DNA from: Scatophagus argus
Taxonomy: Eukaryota; Chordata; Actinopteri; Scatophagidae
Assembly (NCBI RefSeq): GCF_020382885.2
Contig: NC_058501.1
Span: forward strand, 14,522,501-14,586,500
Length of the DNA stretch: 64,000 bases
Reading direction: 5' to 3'
The notes beneath the pieces are model-generated. The model searched no databases. It was not told where the DNA came from and saw nothing but the letters and a program-made list of their open reading frames with translations. Position 1 is the stretch's first letter; every line of letters starts with the position of its first letter. Positions 37,422 through 51,200 of the stretch are shown one piece after another. The position numbers were made by a program, and so were the translations under genes.

Positions 37422-39199
37422 GTATGAGCGTATGGACGAAACATCAGAGTAGCTCAGCTTTGCATTAGCTTCAGACAAACACATTTTTGCTCACACCAAG
37501 GACTAAAATAACAAATTAAATACAGATAAATAAAACAAACTGAAAACAGTGTAAGACAGCATGTGTGCCAGAAGTAGGACTGTACTGAATAGAAGCTTTG
37601 TTTATAACGTTGCCACACTAATATCATTAGTATTACACTGTTTGTAGAATTAGATTCTCAGTGGCGGCTCAGTAGGGTTGTTTCCGACTCATGTGATCCA
37701 GACATTTTCTATAACTCCAGGGCGTTTTAAAGTCCAAACCTCGACTCAAGTATTATAGCATCTATCATAACATTGGACAGCATAACCTGCACCGACTCTT
37801 GAGATGAGAGTTCTTTTCTCTTGTGGATGTCGGTCAGAGTAGCATAACAGTTCTGTGTGCCAAACTGTCAAACATAGTATGCATTTAATAGAACAAATAA
37901 TAAGCATCAGAGCATTGCATATTGATAAATAATCTCATCGTTGTGCTATTATGATTTATTATAGTATGTAGTAGTAGTATCACCTACAGTGTAACAACAC
38001 TCTGCTGAGCAGAGACATTTTAAATATGAGGAACTGTCAAAACCACATGATCCTTTTAGTAATGATCATTTTAGACTATTTAGACTATGTCCATGGATTC
38101 GCATTTTAAAGAAGCTGCTTGTAAAATATGTCCAGAAATCAAAGGCAGCTACATAGGGGGAAGCATATCACCAGAGTAACCGCCAATTGCTGCTCACTAT
38201 ATTGTTTGGTGTATCTTTGACTGTAGTTCATTTTGCTCAGTTAGCCCTATAGCTGAGTGGACAACAACACTGCCGTTAGTTAATATTCTGCTGATAATGT
38301 TTGTTCAGTTTTTTAATGTTGGTGACTGAAATTCTGGCCATATCTTACAAACTGTACCTTTTAAAAGTAACTTTGACAAGAATTCAACATGATATAGTTA
38401 CTATAAAGGATTACTGAATTCAGTCAAGTTAAACATTATTTGTGGCTCTGCAGATACTGGATTCAGATTCAGGAACAGTACTCTTATTTGGTTATGGTTT
38501 TGTAACAAGATTTTAGATTTAGCCACAGAACAGCATGGTTGCATTGGCACAAAGTTCTGTCTGGAAAGTCAAAACTTAGTCTAATGTCTGTCACATTTTT
38601 CACATTTTTATGTTCAGAAAAAAAAAGTCGAGATAAACTGTTAAAATGGTTTGTAGGCAGGGAAATCCTGCTGTGATGCCAGAGCCTCGTAAATCCTGCC
38701 TTGTTGGCATGAGTAGTAGTCAGAGTAGCAGAACTGAGAGCAGCTGACATACAGCAGAAGCCACACACACAAATCTACCAGGTCAAACAGCTCAGACTGT
38801 AAGCATTGTGATTTAATGAGGCTGTGCATCTGACAGTGTGTAACACACAGCCTGTGATGGTGTGTTAATTGTGTACATAGTTATGTTATGCTTTTTTTTC
38901 TTGAGATGTGTCAATTGGTGTTATCAAAGCCGCCACTCAATACCTTTACATCTGTGTGAGGCAAAAGCAGTCTTTGAAAGATGTCTTTCTGAGAGTGAGA
39001 AAAGAATATCAATGGAGAGAAAATGTGGGATCATGAGTTGTTAAAAGAGCAATTACAGCACGATGGTGTCACACAGACTAAGATGCTTGATGCTGTGGTT
39101 TGTGTATTCTCTTGTCTGCTGTAATTGATTTATTTTTATACATGTGCCTGCCCATGTGTCTGCGGTTTGCTGGAACTGTATGGCGAAGCTCCAGCCATC

Positions 39200-39360
39200 A
39201 AGGGAACGCCCGCTGTGACAATAATGTGTATTGATTTTGGCTGAAAATGCCCAAATGATTGGAGATTGAGTGTTTAATTCCACTTTGCGCCCAAGCCAAG
39301 CTTTGCATTGGTAATCAATTAAAATGGGACTTTTATGGTGCCAGGGGCGCCTCTCTCTGT
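39200..39360. promoter_or_regulatory. Candidate conserved non-coding block
   Basis: Non-repetitive sequence with ATTGATTTTGGCTGAAAATG, an AATGATTGGAG segment, GTAATCAATTAAAATGGG and TTTTATGGTGCC. It has homeodomain/HOX-like TTTATGG, ATCAATTA and NFI-like TTGGC(N)GCC elements. Only the motif density argues for function. Confidence 0.22.
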
Positions 39361-42300
39361 TTTACTCTTGGCCTTTTTTTACAGTGAAGTTTTAAACTTT
39401 TAAAAGCAAGTACTAGTGTGTTGAAGTCCAACTAATACTGGATTTTTGTCCCAGTTAAAAACATCTGTATTTTGTATGAGAGCAGTCATTATTTTTTAGC
39501 TTTTTGTACATAAATACATACACTTTTGATAAGGATTGTTTTAAAGTTTGAAATATGTATCAAAAAACATTTAAAATTTGCGCTGATTTATATTATCTTA
39601 GCACACAGACGAACCATCTTCTTTGCATGGATGCTGGCAGACTGTGAGCTGAAGAGTCAGTCATACTTTATGGCAGTAGAGGATGTTGTGTCGACGTCTG
39701 ATTCCAAAGTAGTCTAGCCAGCTACTCTAATATTCAGCTTAGGAGCAGAGAGTGTTGGAGCAGCAATCACAACAGCTCAGACATATATACCGTGTATACT
39801 TTCACTCTCTGTCTTTGTCCTTGTCTTGCTCTCCATGGGATCAGTCTGTGTTCTGTAGTCAAGGTTATAACCTGGAAATGAAGTGACCTCAGCTTTTTTG
39901 CCAGCAGTGGCTGTGTACCTCAGCTACTCCACAGAGAGCAGTAGAGACTGGGCTGCAGGGCACTTTGTTCTGTTTCACTTTCCTGATATTAGGCCGTGCC
40001 TTGTTCTGCTCTAGTTGAGAAGCATTGCAACTGTTCAGAAAATCACCGTGCCCATCAGCGTTGTCTTGGAAACTGTTGAGCTTATCAAGCTTACATGACC
40101 CAAGGACAGCTTGCACACTTAAATAGCACCATCTCTGGCTTTCTCATTGAAGATGCTCCAGCAACAGCAACATGCATTTTTGTGTACTTGATTTTGAGGG
40201 ATAGAGAAGTTAGAATTAAAAGCATCTGGTTTCATAAAAAATAAACAAGGCTATAGAAAGCATCCAAATAAACTTTGTTAGCAGTTTATTACATGAATTA
40301 GTTGTTTAGTGACACACAAATCCCCCTCTCTCATTGGCACTCTCTCATTTAAATACTGTCTCTCGCCCTCCCTCTTAATTTTCTTTTACATGTATAAACA
40401 TAAAGTGCCCAGAAGGAAAGCTCCTCTCTCCGCAGTCATAAACTGTGAAAAGAGTGAAACTCTGGATCCTCTCACACCAGAGTGGCTGTGTGAGATCCTG
40501 GTTGTGCAATCTCTAAAGGGGGATTAAGCCTGTGAAGAAGAGGAGAGGAGGGGATATGAAGAGAGACACAGAGAGGATGTGAGGGGGGAAATTGTGTTCT
40601 TGTAGGGAAGTAGTGATGGCAACCGCTCTTGAAAGGAGACGACATCACTAAGAGACGGACAAGGGAGCGGGGGTGGGGAGACTGAGAGGGGGAGAGAGTG
40701 AGATGCCCAGGATGGAGATTTAAAAGAAAGATGGTGGGAACGTGATATGTTAATGGATTAGGTAGAGAGAGCGGAGATGGAGGGATGGAGAATGTGTGTC
40801 TGTTTAATGTCATAGGGAGCCAGGCTGTTTTAAAAGAGACTTCAAAGAGTCTAGCGCCCAACATAAACCACACTGACACACACTCACGCACACATGCAAT
40901 GCACACAGAGAAACTGGGCCCGGGGCTGCCGTTAGCAGAGAGAAGACCTGAAGTGTTCTCTGCCATGCCTGATTAGAAATACAGTGAGTGGAGAGGCATG
41001 GCAGAAAGACGGCGATGGAAAAGAGTGTTTGTATGCATTTAGTCGATGTACATGCATATAAATCTTCTCTGCTGCTGCTTGGAGCACTTGTGTCTGTTTC
41101 CTTTCTTTCATTCGCTGTGATCAAATAGTGTTCAGGGAAACCAGTTGACATCTTTCTGACAGAAATTTGACACAATGTTGTGAGAAAGAATATATGTGTG
41201 TCTTTCTGTGACAGAGCGTTTCCATGCCGGTGTCAGTCTCCACCTGAGTGCTTTGTTATGTGTTTGACAGATGTGCACCAGGGAAGGAGAAAAGAGCTAT
41301 ATCTAGGTTTCTGCCATGATATCAGGTTGTGCCACGTTACTGAGAGGAGGTCAAGTAAGGCCGGCACAGAAGAACAGAGTGGAGATAGACTGTGGAGCAA
41401 GGACTGATTTTCAGGCTTCCCACTGCTCCTGGAATTTCAAGAATTTTGAGAGGAGTAATCAAAACAGTGAGACAAGCAATTCAATGAATTTTCTGAGGAT
41501 ATCCGGGAGAATCTGGGAAATTTCCAGACAGTTGCTTTACAGGAATATAATTTACTTACATGGCAACTTTGTTTTGTTTAATGTTGGTTTGTGACTGTCC
41601 TGACCACACTCACTTTGAGTTTTATGTGTATCAGAGATGTAATGGGAAAATGGACCTGGGTTTTTTACTACAGAAAAATTCAGAGATTATGTATCAAAGA
41701 AGTTTGTTATAACACTCTGCCATCACCCATTCACTCACTGAGAGTAACAGCTGTGCGTGAACCATAACTACAGCTAATGGTGTAAACGTGCAGCACTGGT
41801 GGAACTCAAAACACTTACACATGCACGCACTGTATACCAAATGTGAAATCATCACCTAGGAACTAGAGCTAAACTTTATTGTATTGAGTAATCTCTAGTC
41901 CCCTACAGTCAAAATTGTGATTATTGCTGCTACTGTTGAATGTTTGATCTTCACTGGACAGAATTATGCATGTGCAGAGTCTGGCTCTAAGGATGTTCTT
42001 ATATTGCTAAAAGTGTTGTTTTCTCTGCTCACTGAAAATCTGGGTTTACGAGGCAGGCTATGACTTGTGAAGCCAGTTCTGGTCCTGTGTTCATCATACA
42101 GAGGTGTCATGTGGAAACCTGAAGCCTGCAGTGCACATACACTGAGAACGCAGTGAAGTAGGAGGCTTGGGAAATGAGAAATATTTGTATTTTCATATAT
42201 TCTGTAATTCTAATGAAGCAGCGTGTATGTGCCATTTAAAGAGGTTAATGTGGTTATTATGCTCTTTTCTGCACAAATTGTCAGACGCACATGAGATTTT

Positions 42301-42454
42301 TTATGGATGCTTTAATACATGTGAGCATCTTATCTTTTATTAAGAAGTCAACTAGTTTATGAGGGAGACAATTCACAAATAATGATTTAAAATTTTGTTA
42401 AAATTTTTCTTTTTGAGCAAATTTGAGTAAACAGATACTTTCATTATGACTTAT

Positions 42455-42601
42455 TCTCAGCATTTGTTTTCTTGATGTCAGAAAAATGCTCATCATAATT
42501 TCCTAAAACCAAAATCCTTCAGTTTGCTATCACATTTGGTGTGTTTTCTTAAAAACTATTAGTCAGTTATAAAAATCATAGTTGATTAAGCGACTAACTG
42601 T
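42455..42601. repeat. Degraded teleost dispersed repeat
   Basis: AAAATGCTCATCATAATTTC, AAAATCCTTCAGTTTGCTAT and GTTGATTAAGCGACTAACTG occur in the order seen in a common fish repeat containing AAAATGCCCATCACAATTTC...ATTCAGTTTACTATC...GATTAATCGA. Internal parts are deleted. Confidence 0.6.
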
Positions 42602-44442
42602 GTCTGTATTAATAAACACAAAAAGTATATTTGTAAAGCTTTATATACCAATCTAAACCGTGTTGTAGTTTGGCGTGGCTGAGACTGAGAAGGAGTTTCA
42701 TAGATGCAGGAAAGCTGAATGCTGATAAAGTTTTATTGTCTGCCGTCAAATGATCTGACATGAATTGCTCTTCAGGCAGTTGCCAGACCACTAAGAGACT
42801 TCAACCAAGGGTCAGATTTTCAATTTTAATAAATCTGCCGCTGACTGAGTGCCATTGTAAATTGATCTGACATGATGCATTTTCATTAACCTTGTCAAAA
42901 CCCTTGCTGCTGTATTTAAATTGGTTTGATTGAATTATTGTCTTCTTGTGGGGATCAGATCGTTGCATTTATCTACTGGTGGTTTCTTTGCATCAGTTTC
43001 ACCTCATGAACCTGAGAGATGTTGTCCCGTCAATTGCTTGACGAGCTTATCAAGAGCTGTGAAATTTAGGGCTCCAGTCAGGGTCAGCTTTGCATCTAAA
43101 AACAGTAATTGGGTTTTTATCAAACTGCAGCAGTTTACCTGACCTAGTGCTCATTGTTATTGACTATTGATTGCAGCCTTCGCCTCTCATTGCAACGACT
43201 GGTGATTAAAGTAGCTATTTGTGGTAGGGTCCGCTTAAGTATTATGTTTTCCTATACTGTTTGATATTTCTGCCCACAGACAACTTACAATTCTCTATTT
43301 GCCCTGTGTGATTTCATGTTGTGCTGCAGAGTATACATACATACATACAGTAACCTGGTAGAACTGGTCAAACTACTGCATTGTCACAAGACAGGCACAA
43401 ATGGCTGAGAACAGACAAACTTTACGAGAAAGACTGATCTTTGCTTTTGTTGTCTGCTGTGCACGGCACTTTCTGCTACCAGAATCCCATCAAGTGGAAT
43501 TTAGAAATGCTGCTCTGCAGTTTTCTATCCTCCTTGGCTGCTAAGCAAAGCTAAACTAAGCTAAGGTAAGCTAGCTATGCACAAACACTTTTTTCCCTCC
43601 CAGGGGCACGAGAGAAATCACCATGGCCAAATTAATTTTCTCCCCTCTGCTTGTGCTGCTGCAACCTGAGGGATCACTGAGGCAGAGAATCAACCAAAGA
43701 GAGGAGAGATTTTGCTGGAGGAGAGTAGGAAAGGGGAGCAGAAGAATTTTAATGTGGCTGTGTCTGTCTCTTGCTGCCTGCCAAAGAAAAGCAATTACTA
43801 TCACAGTTCCCCTCTCTCTTTGCTCTGTGTATGTGTGTTTCTGACTACACTCTAGTACACAGGGGGTTGGTATGTTAAATGTAGAAACGGTAGATTGACT
43901 TGTACACTGCAGGGTTATTGGATGCAGAGGATGTCTCAGCATGAAGCTTGAAAACCGTTAAAGCAGTGCTTAAATACTACAAATCATCCTCTCCAAAACT
44001 CAGATGTCTCTATTCACTGTGCTTATAATGATACCAGATGCTAACATAATGGATAAACTTTTACAAAGGCCCTCATAGATTCGCTGTTCTTGTACTGGTG
44101 TGATGTAGACAGAAATCTAACACTCCTCAGCTTTCTTTTTGAGTTTCTCTCTGAGTGTGAAGGTGACCATTTGGAGAGTGCTGATAAACAGCCAACAGAT
44201 AAGAGCTGAGAGTTAGACAGACAAGCGGAAGGACAAATGGAGGCATTGAGCTGTGTGAAGGGTGGATGTTGAGGGGAGTGAGGAGAAAGGCAGGGGGAGA
44301 TATGAGAAGAAATTTAAGAGTGATGTCCTCTGCAGAGCTTTGGAAAAAAGCCTTTAAATGTGTGTATGGCGGCTTAGGACTCAATATCAATACCTCTCTC
44401 TCTCTCTCTCTCTCTTTCTACATCTCCACATTACATTTTTAG

Positions 44443-44582
44443 GATGAGGAGGTTTGCCTATTGTAAGGTGGTTTTGGCCACCTCTCTGGTGTGGGTGATG
44501 CTGGACATGTTCATTCTACTCTACTTCAGCGAGTGCAACAAGTGTGATGATAAAAAGGAGAGAGGACTGCCTGGGAGAGACG
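44443..44582 (+). CDS. galnt1: galnt1 exon 2: start codon and membrane anchor (residues 1-46)
   Basis: Acceptor TTTTTAG at 44441-44442 follows a (TC)n-rich tract; ATG is at 44444-44446. It encodes [18 protein letters not shown], then [20 protein letters not shown]: a short basic cytosolic tail and one hydrophobic span at about residues 9-29, typical of a type II Golgi protein. Donor ACG|GTGAGT, phase 1. Confidence 0.95.
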
Positions 44583-47500
44583 GTGAGTGTGTATTGCCAT
44601 GCATGTACACGTGATCGCAGAGATGTTCTCCCTCATGCTCCCACATCCTCTGAGTGCGTTGTACATGTACGGATCTACTGCAGATGCCCTGGCCAGGCCG
44701 CGGGACGGGCCCGGTGAAGGGGGGAAGCCGGTGGTGATCCCTAAGGAGAACCAGGAGAAGATGAAAGAGATGTTTAAGATCAACCAGTTCAACCTCATGG
44801 CCTCTGAGATGATTGCTCTCAATCGGTCATTGCCTGATGTCCGCCTGGAAGGGTGAGTAGCCTCCCTGCAGCCTTCTTCTCACATACTCTTACCCCACTT
44901 GTTAAGTTCCCCACAAAATGGCCATCAGTGGGGTCCACTGCTGGGATAGTCCACACGGGTGATCAGCTGTCGTTCACACAGTGAACTACTGTTGTTCTAT
45001 AGTTAGTTATGAATAATGGTATAGATGGTGACAGATATATAGATGTACAAGTTCAGGTTGTGGTCGCCTGAAAGAATCCATAGGCAATAGTCAGTGTGTG
45101 CCTGTTTCACATATTCATTATGTGTTAAATAATGTTTTTGTATACTGTCCTGTAGTCAGTATATACAAAAAAATTCTTAACATCTTATATTAACAGGAAA
45201 TTATATATGTATTGTTACGTCAGTCAGGCTGAGATTTTGAGATACCACTGCAAATTACACTTTAAACATAGACAGTAGAATGTATCTCAAAGATTTATTA
45301 GTTGTTTTTTGTTTTCTGGGATGCTGCTTTACTATTATCCACTATTCATTTGAATATTTTCCAGCTGTGAGCAGTTCCTCTGTTTGTGCAATACAATTTG
45401 GGACAACACAGTCCATAGGAACTCTGACACTCAAAAATCAATTATTATTTTGTTTTCATCACATCATTTTCATTATTTTCATTTCATCACAACACATTAT
45501 GATGAGTTTAACTGGTTGGTGCTAATCATTTGGGCCAGTGTGAATCCTGCCAATTGAGCTTAACAGCCATGATGAAACTTTGAATTCTGGTGTGGTTTGT
45601 TTATGGTCTTAAATCAAACAGACCAGCGACACTATTTTGTGGCAGATATAGATAGTGCATGATTTTGGCATGATTTAAGAAGCTAAATTAATATTAAACC
45701 ATCTGCTGATGACTAAACTGTTCAAAAGGGGTTCTTAAGGGACAGTAAAAAACAATTAAAAGCAGTCTTTTGTGTTTTTAATACACTGATAATATTTTCA
45801 TACTGGTTACATTATATTCAGTTGCCCAAATAACTATCTACATAAGAGTTTACATGTGATCATGTTATTGGAGGAAGTAGTGGCTCTTATTTTGAGAACA
45901 ACAAGCACCAATGACACAGGATGACAGTAACCAAAACTGTCCTCTAATTGAGTTATTCATCAATGTAAAACTTGTTCATGGCGCTTGGTTTGTTTGTTTT
46001 AAAAAGCCGGTGTGAACTAAAAATATTAAAAGGCAGGGATGTATGATTTTTCTCCCATGATTTGTTAGAATGTTTTGTGTCTCTTAATTTTATATTTATT
46101 AAAACCTGCTTAGAATTACTATGGAGTATGGAATTGGGACACAGCTGGCCAGGGATTTTATGAGGTGATTTCATGCTGCGCTAGCGGGTGTTACTAAAAG
46201 GTCCAACCAATAAAGTAACAGACTTTTCAACAATCCCGCCTTTCTGCCTGTCTTATCAAATCAAGCTGCCTTCCTCTCCTTGTCTAAAAGCCCATTGGCT
46301 CACCCTAAAGATTTACCCCCATCCCCACGGCCCCGTTTCAACAGGAAACACAACACAACACAACACATTAAAGAAGTAATGATACTGTTTCTGCTCTTTG
46401 AACTCTGGCATATCAACCTCAAGCTCACTTAAGCCTTGCTGTTTTACTGAAATATAACAAAATTAACTTTACCGTCAATAATGATCAGAAGATAAGACAG
46501 AAACTAAATCAAAACCGCCTACTGTACTGGCAGTGCATACTGATATGGCTAAAATGTATCACATAGTGTACACAGTACACAGTGATACACACACAGAAGC
46601 CAAATCTGCAGTATGCCTCAAATACCCGTATGTCATACTGATTTTAAAAAAATCTCCATTATGCATCGGATCTTTTTACCTCACACACTGTGTCCCACAA
46701 TGTTCTACAATGGTCAAACAACCAGTTAGGCCAAATAAAAATTTTATGTTATGCTGTTTCATCACTAAATTCTCACTTGAGAATGTTTTAGGGGAGAATT
46801 TATCAGGGTAGATTTCAAATATGATCAGTTTTACAAAAATTGGTGAAACTTGTTCCAATGTTTTTGTGGTTCAGAAACCCCACAGAGGGAGACCCTGTGG
46901 CACAAGGACCTGCAGGGGTAGCGAGCTAGTTGGCCAGTCAAAGATCCCCCCACCCCCTTTGGCTTACAGTCATACTTCAGCAACAATGCCAGGCCCACCA
47001 CTATGAGATATTTTTAATTTTTGTACTGCTGTTCTTCTGACATTACATTACATGTTTGATGGATTTTATTGAACTTATGCAGCTATTGCCGAAGGGGAAA
47101 TGTTCACATTATGACCAAACTGGGATAGTTATTAAGTTTGGTTCAGTAAGCAAGGTTGATGAAAAGGCACCCACATTGATTGTAACAAGAATAACAAAGA
47201 TAACCTTAAGCTTCCAAAGCTACAGAAATAATTTAAATGGAGAACAAGCTTCAGCTGTGTTACATTTGCAGAGAAGTCATGCCACAAAACACTGATGAAT
47301 CTGGTTTCTTCGAATTCTCAGATGTCCATATATGTGAAAATTGTCAAAATTCACTTTTAGGCTTTAATCTTCTTTTTTAGAGCATAAGGGGATGTTACAC
47401 AGTGGGGGTGACTTTGTCATTTTGTTTACTTTCTCTTTCCAAAACTAGAATCTGGCAAGCATACCGCAGAATAAATGGATTTAACAGTTTCACATGAAGA

Positions 47501-48215
47501 TACATTAAGACACCCCCTCTCACCTTTTTTTCTGTTGTGTTAACTTACTCGTGTGTTAGTGCCGGCGGTTGCAAATTGTTCAGATTTAAGACAGGCAGTG
47601 AGAGGCAGTCAGAACAGCAGACAGACATGAATCCAGCCTTCAGCTTGGTTGATATGTCAAGGTTAGTTCAAGCAGGTGGGAACCGGCTCAGCTCTGATCC
47701 CCCCCCTTTGCCCCTTTTCTTCACTTCAGTAGAGGCAACATGCAAAGATCAGTAATGAAGGTTTCAGAGAGATAGACAGAAAGACTGACTGACAGACGCA
47801 AGACTGACAGGCAGGGGCGCATGCACACCAGATGGGCAGGAAAGAAAGAGGACATTGATCCGTGAAATGGGTTTTAGTCTTTGAGTGAGAGTTGATTACT
47901 AGGTGTGTTTTCACTCAGCTTTCTCTCCGTCTATCTGCTTTTCCAATTAGGAGATAAGAGAGAGTCAATATCAAGCAATGCTGTGTGTATGTGTCTGTAG
48001 GCAGCAGCACACTTGTGTTTATTTGTGTTTGTGTGTGCATAAGCATGTGTGTGAGGATCAGCAGGTTTAGGGAAACTCTTTGAATGAATTCATCAGAGCC
48101 AAGCAGGTCGTCATTAGTTGCAACTTTGAATTGGAAAGTCACTGATGGTTTATTTTCATTATTTTTTTTATTAAGAAGAGACAGGCCATTTTGACATTAT
48201 AGTCAAGCCTCTGTG

Positions 48216-48253
<38 letters not shown>

Positions 48254-51200
48254 TGTGTGTGCATATGTGTGTTAAAGGCTGGGTGTGTATATGTAATTGG
48301 GAATATATGAAAACGCTTTCCATGACTACATCTTCCAGAAAACGAGACATTTTCTCCTTTTTTTTAGTGCCTGACTGCATCGTTTTTATGAGAATGCCTA
48401 TATATGGGTGTGTTTGTGTGTGTTGATGTTGTAAGACTGATGCCGTTTAATCAGAAACAGTCTGCCCAACCTTCCCAACTATCCCCATAGTCCACTGGCT
48501 GGAGAAGCAGCCTGTAGCTCATTTCTCTGCTTTGCTGTTGACAGATGTTGCTCCAGCACCCTGGACTGTTTGAACACACAGGACTCACAACCCCTCCTTA
48601 GTTTTTGAGATCATGTGACACATAAACATGCATTTGCCTTTGCGTGTCAACACATGATGGTTTAGTGAACAAACAGAGGTCTTGTTATCTGCACAGCTGC
48701 ACAGTGAAGATTGTGTTTCAAAAGTGGAAAGTCTGGGTTGTTCTGTTTGTGAAGAGAGAAATAATGAACTGATGACTATAAAAGTTGAAAGACTGTAAGG
48801 GTGTCTCTGTTTTTACAGTGAATCATCTTGTGTGCTCATTGGTCTCCCTTCCTCACCGAGAGCATGAGCATGCACACCACAGACTGAGAATCACTGTGAG
48901 TGTGTGTTGTTTAATGTGCTACAGGCAGCTGCAGGATGGAGTGTATTCTTGACCTCCTCTCCTCTGTTGCTGTTACATTCCTTCTGTCAGAATCAGCGGC
49001 AGAGAGAGGAAGCACAAGGAGGGGAGGGAGTTATGAAGATGAAGGGAAGAGAGTTTATATTCCATTTGGCTTTTGTCAGAGGAAGGGCGTCATAAGCTGG
49101 TTTCAGTTTTGTTGTCAAGGCAGTTTGAACAGGACACTAAGTGTTTGTCAGAATATACTTTTACTGTGAGATTGTTCCATGCTAGAGAGCTTGCTTGGAG
49201 GCATCTGTGGCAGGCTGCAGTGTTTTTGACCTACAGAAGCATACCTGTAACTCCTGTACCATTCTCCAGTGAAACTGATTTGTGCTCAGTTTGTTTTTGT
49301 TTTTTGTTTTTTTTTTTTTAAATTGGAGAGCAACATTTACCATTCATTTTGAAGTGGATGAGTCCATATTTTCTCCCATCTGTTGTGCAAATCAGTCCAT
49401 CTGTAATATTTGTATTACTCCCAGTGATTCGAGCACTGTTTCCTAGAAATTTAATTGTTGATTTTAGTTGGTGATGTGATTTTGAAAGACTTGTATGCCT
49501 TAAGAAATGATGGATATGTCACAAACCTTTGTGACATAAAGTCTTATCAAAGGGGCCAGGTGTTTTTTGTGACCCATGAGGATTATTTGTGGATAAATAC
49601 TGCAGTGTGTGTGAATATGTGGTATTCTGTGTTGTAACACTGAAATAAACGTCTCTAAAATTTCATCAGTCACTTGGAACCTGCAAATTGAAAGACTGTC
49701 TCACTGCAATCCAAAAGCTGATTTTGTTGGCAAAAGTATTAAACGCATTTACAAGCTGCAAGTCACGGATGGCTGATAGGGATACAGTCCTCTGTCATGG
49801 TATATCACGTTCTATAAAAGAGATGGATATCATAAAATACAACAGCAGATTTTCTGAGTGCGTGCTGCATGTGTGAAGAGAATGTTTTTGGGGAAAAATA
49901 AAGGCTGCAGTTGTAAAGGTTCACTATGTTGTACTAATAAGTTGATTTTCATACCAAAATTAAATAATCCTCGATCAAATGCCCTCCATTAAGGTAGAAA
50001 ATCAACCTCAAAACTATTAACTATTCTTTGGAAAGTATGCCAGCCTTGAACATAAATAAGATGGTTAGGGTCTTCACTAATATCCATCTTCACTCATGCC
50101 TGCTCTCCAGTTTGTCTCAATAAGAGAGTTTGATGTCCGTGCTCTACACTGCAATGATAATGACTCACACTCTAATTAGCATAACTAATCAACCGTCATC
50201 GCGCTGACCTGCTATTTCTGTGTGACTGTCTTTCTCCGTCTCAATTAGGGGATATACGCTCGGTTGCTTGCTTATTACTCGCCCTCAGTTTTCTTTGTTT
50301 GAAGCCGATAAAAATATGATTTTTCACAAAGCCATAAATGATAACGACGAGCGAATCCACAGCTGACTAATGCAGTTTAGTTGATGCTGAAGTCCCTGTT
50401 TCCTTCTTGTTCATCCCTTTTGTGTAGACTCACTTTAGCTGCAGCTCCCTCTCTGTCTCTGTAACAGTCTCGTACAATCAGACAGAGGCTGGATTGTGAT
50501 ATCTCTACTAAAGGTTTTTTCTTCTCTCTCTCGCTCTGTCTCTGTCAGCTCAGTTTTGTCTGTGTTCAAATCCTACAACTTGACTTATTGCACACGTAGT
50601 TGCCTTTGTGTGAGCACGTCAATGCAATTCACGCTGTGTCAGTTTCAAAATGTGTCTGTTCACTGTGGGAATGGTTTGAAATCTGTTTTATTTATGTACA
50701 TGTACGGGAGTATTTTTCTATCATTGTCTCTGTTTTTTTTTATTCTGATTGTTTTATTTTCTCATTGTAGGTGTAAGAACAAGTTATACCCGGATAATCT
50801 GCCTCGTACTAGTGTGGTGATTGTATTTCATAATGAGGCATGGAGCACACTGCTGCGAACCGTCCACTCCGTCATCGACCGCTCTCCGCACACACTGCTG
50901 GAGGAGATTGTCCTGGTGGACGATGCCAGCGAGCGAGGTACGCACACACACACATATACATACACACACGCACAGCAGATAATTCCTTCAGTGCTTTTGC
51001 CTCTTGTTTGAAGCTTAGCCTATTTTTTTAGAGCTACTCTATGATTTTTGCTTGGTTTGTGTGCATGTGTGGGTAAGAGTGTGTCTGTGCTGATGCCCAA
51101 CAGCCAGTCAGCATATATGCAGTGTGTGTGTGTGTGTGTGTGCCACTCCACCCTGTGCAATGCTGCTAATCCCTGTTTGGGGGAGATTAGGTCTTTAATT

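Larger units (their letters stand above)
20998..44442 (+). other. galnt1: galnt1 intron 1 (inferred)
   Basis: About 23.4 kb with no recognisable protein gene. It holds (TG)n, (CA)n and (TC)n microsatellites (notably 33507-33582 and 34235-34281), dispersed repeat fragments near 35.05-35.15 and 42.46-42.60 kb, an exon-like island at 37308-37421, and a non-coding block near 39.2-39.36 kb with conserved-element character. A (TC)n run at 44393-44416 feeds the polypyrimidine tract of the 3' splice site. Confidence 0.5.
44853..50770 (+). other. galnt1: galnt1 intron 3
   Basis: About 5.9 kb. It contains a TG microsatellite at 48219-48261, an ACACA-type short repeat near 46348-46366, and a non-repetitive block near 50.10-50.36 kb rich in TAATTA and CpG-containing motifs. 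No other exon is visible. Confidence 0.85.

Noticed and set aside
40472..40966. Minus-strand open frame of 164 codons
   Set aside because: It arises from purine-rich low-complexity DNA (Ser/Pro/Leu-rich peptide); no homologue is recognised.
50496..51011. 171-codon frame around galnt1 exon 4
   Set aside because: Only 50771-50937 is real coding sequence. The rest is intron read through on both sides.
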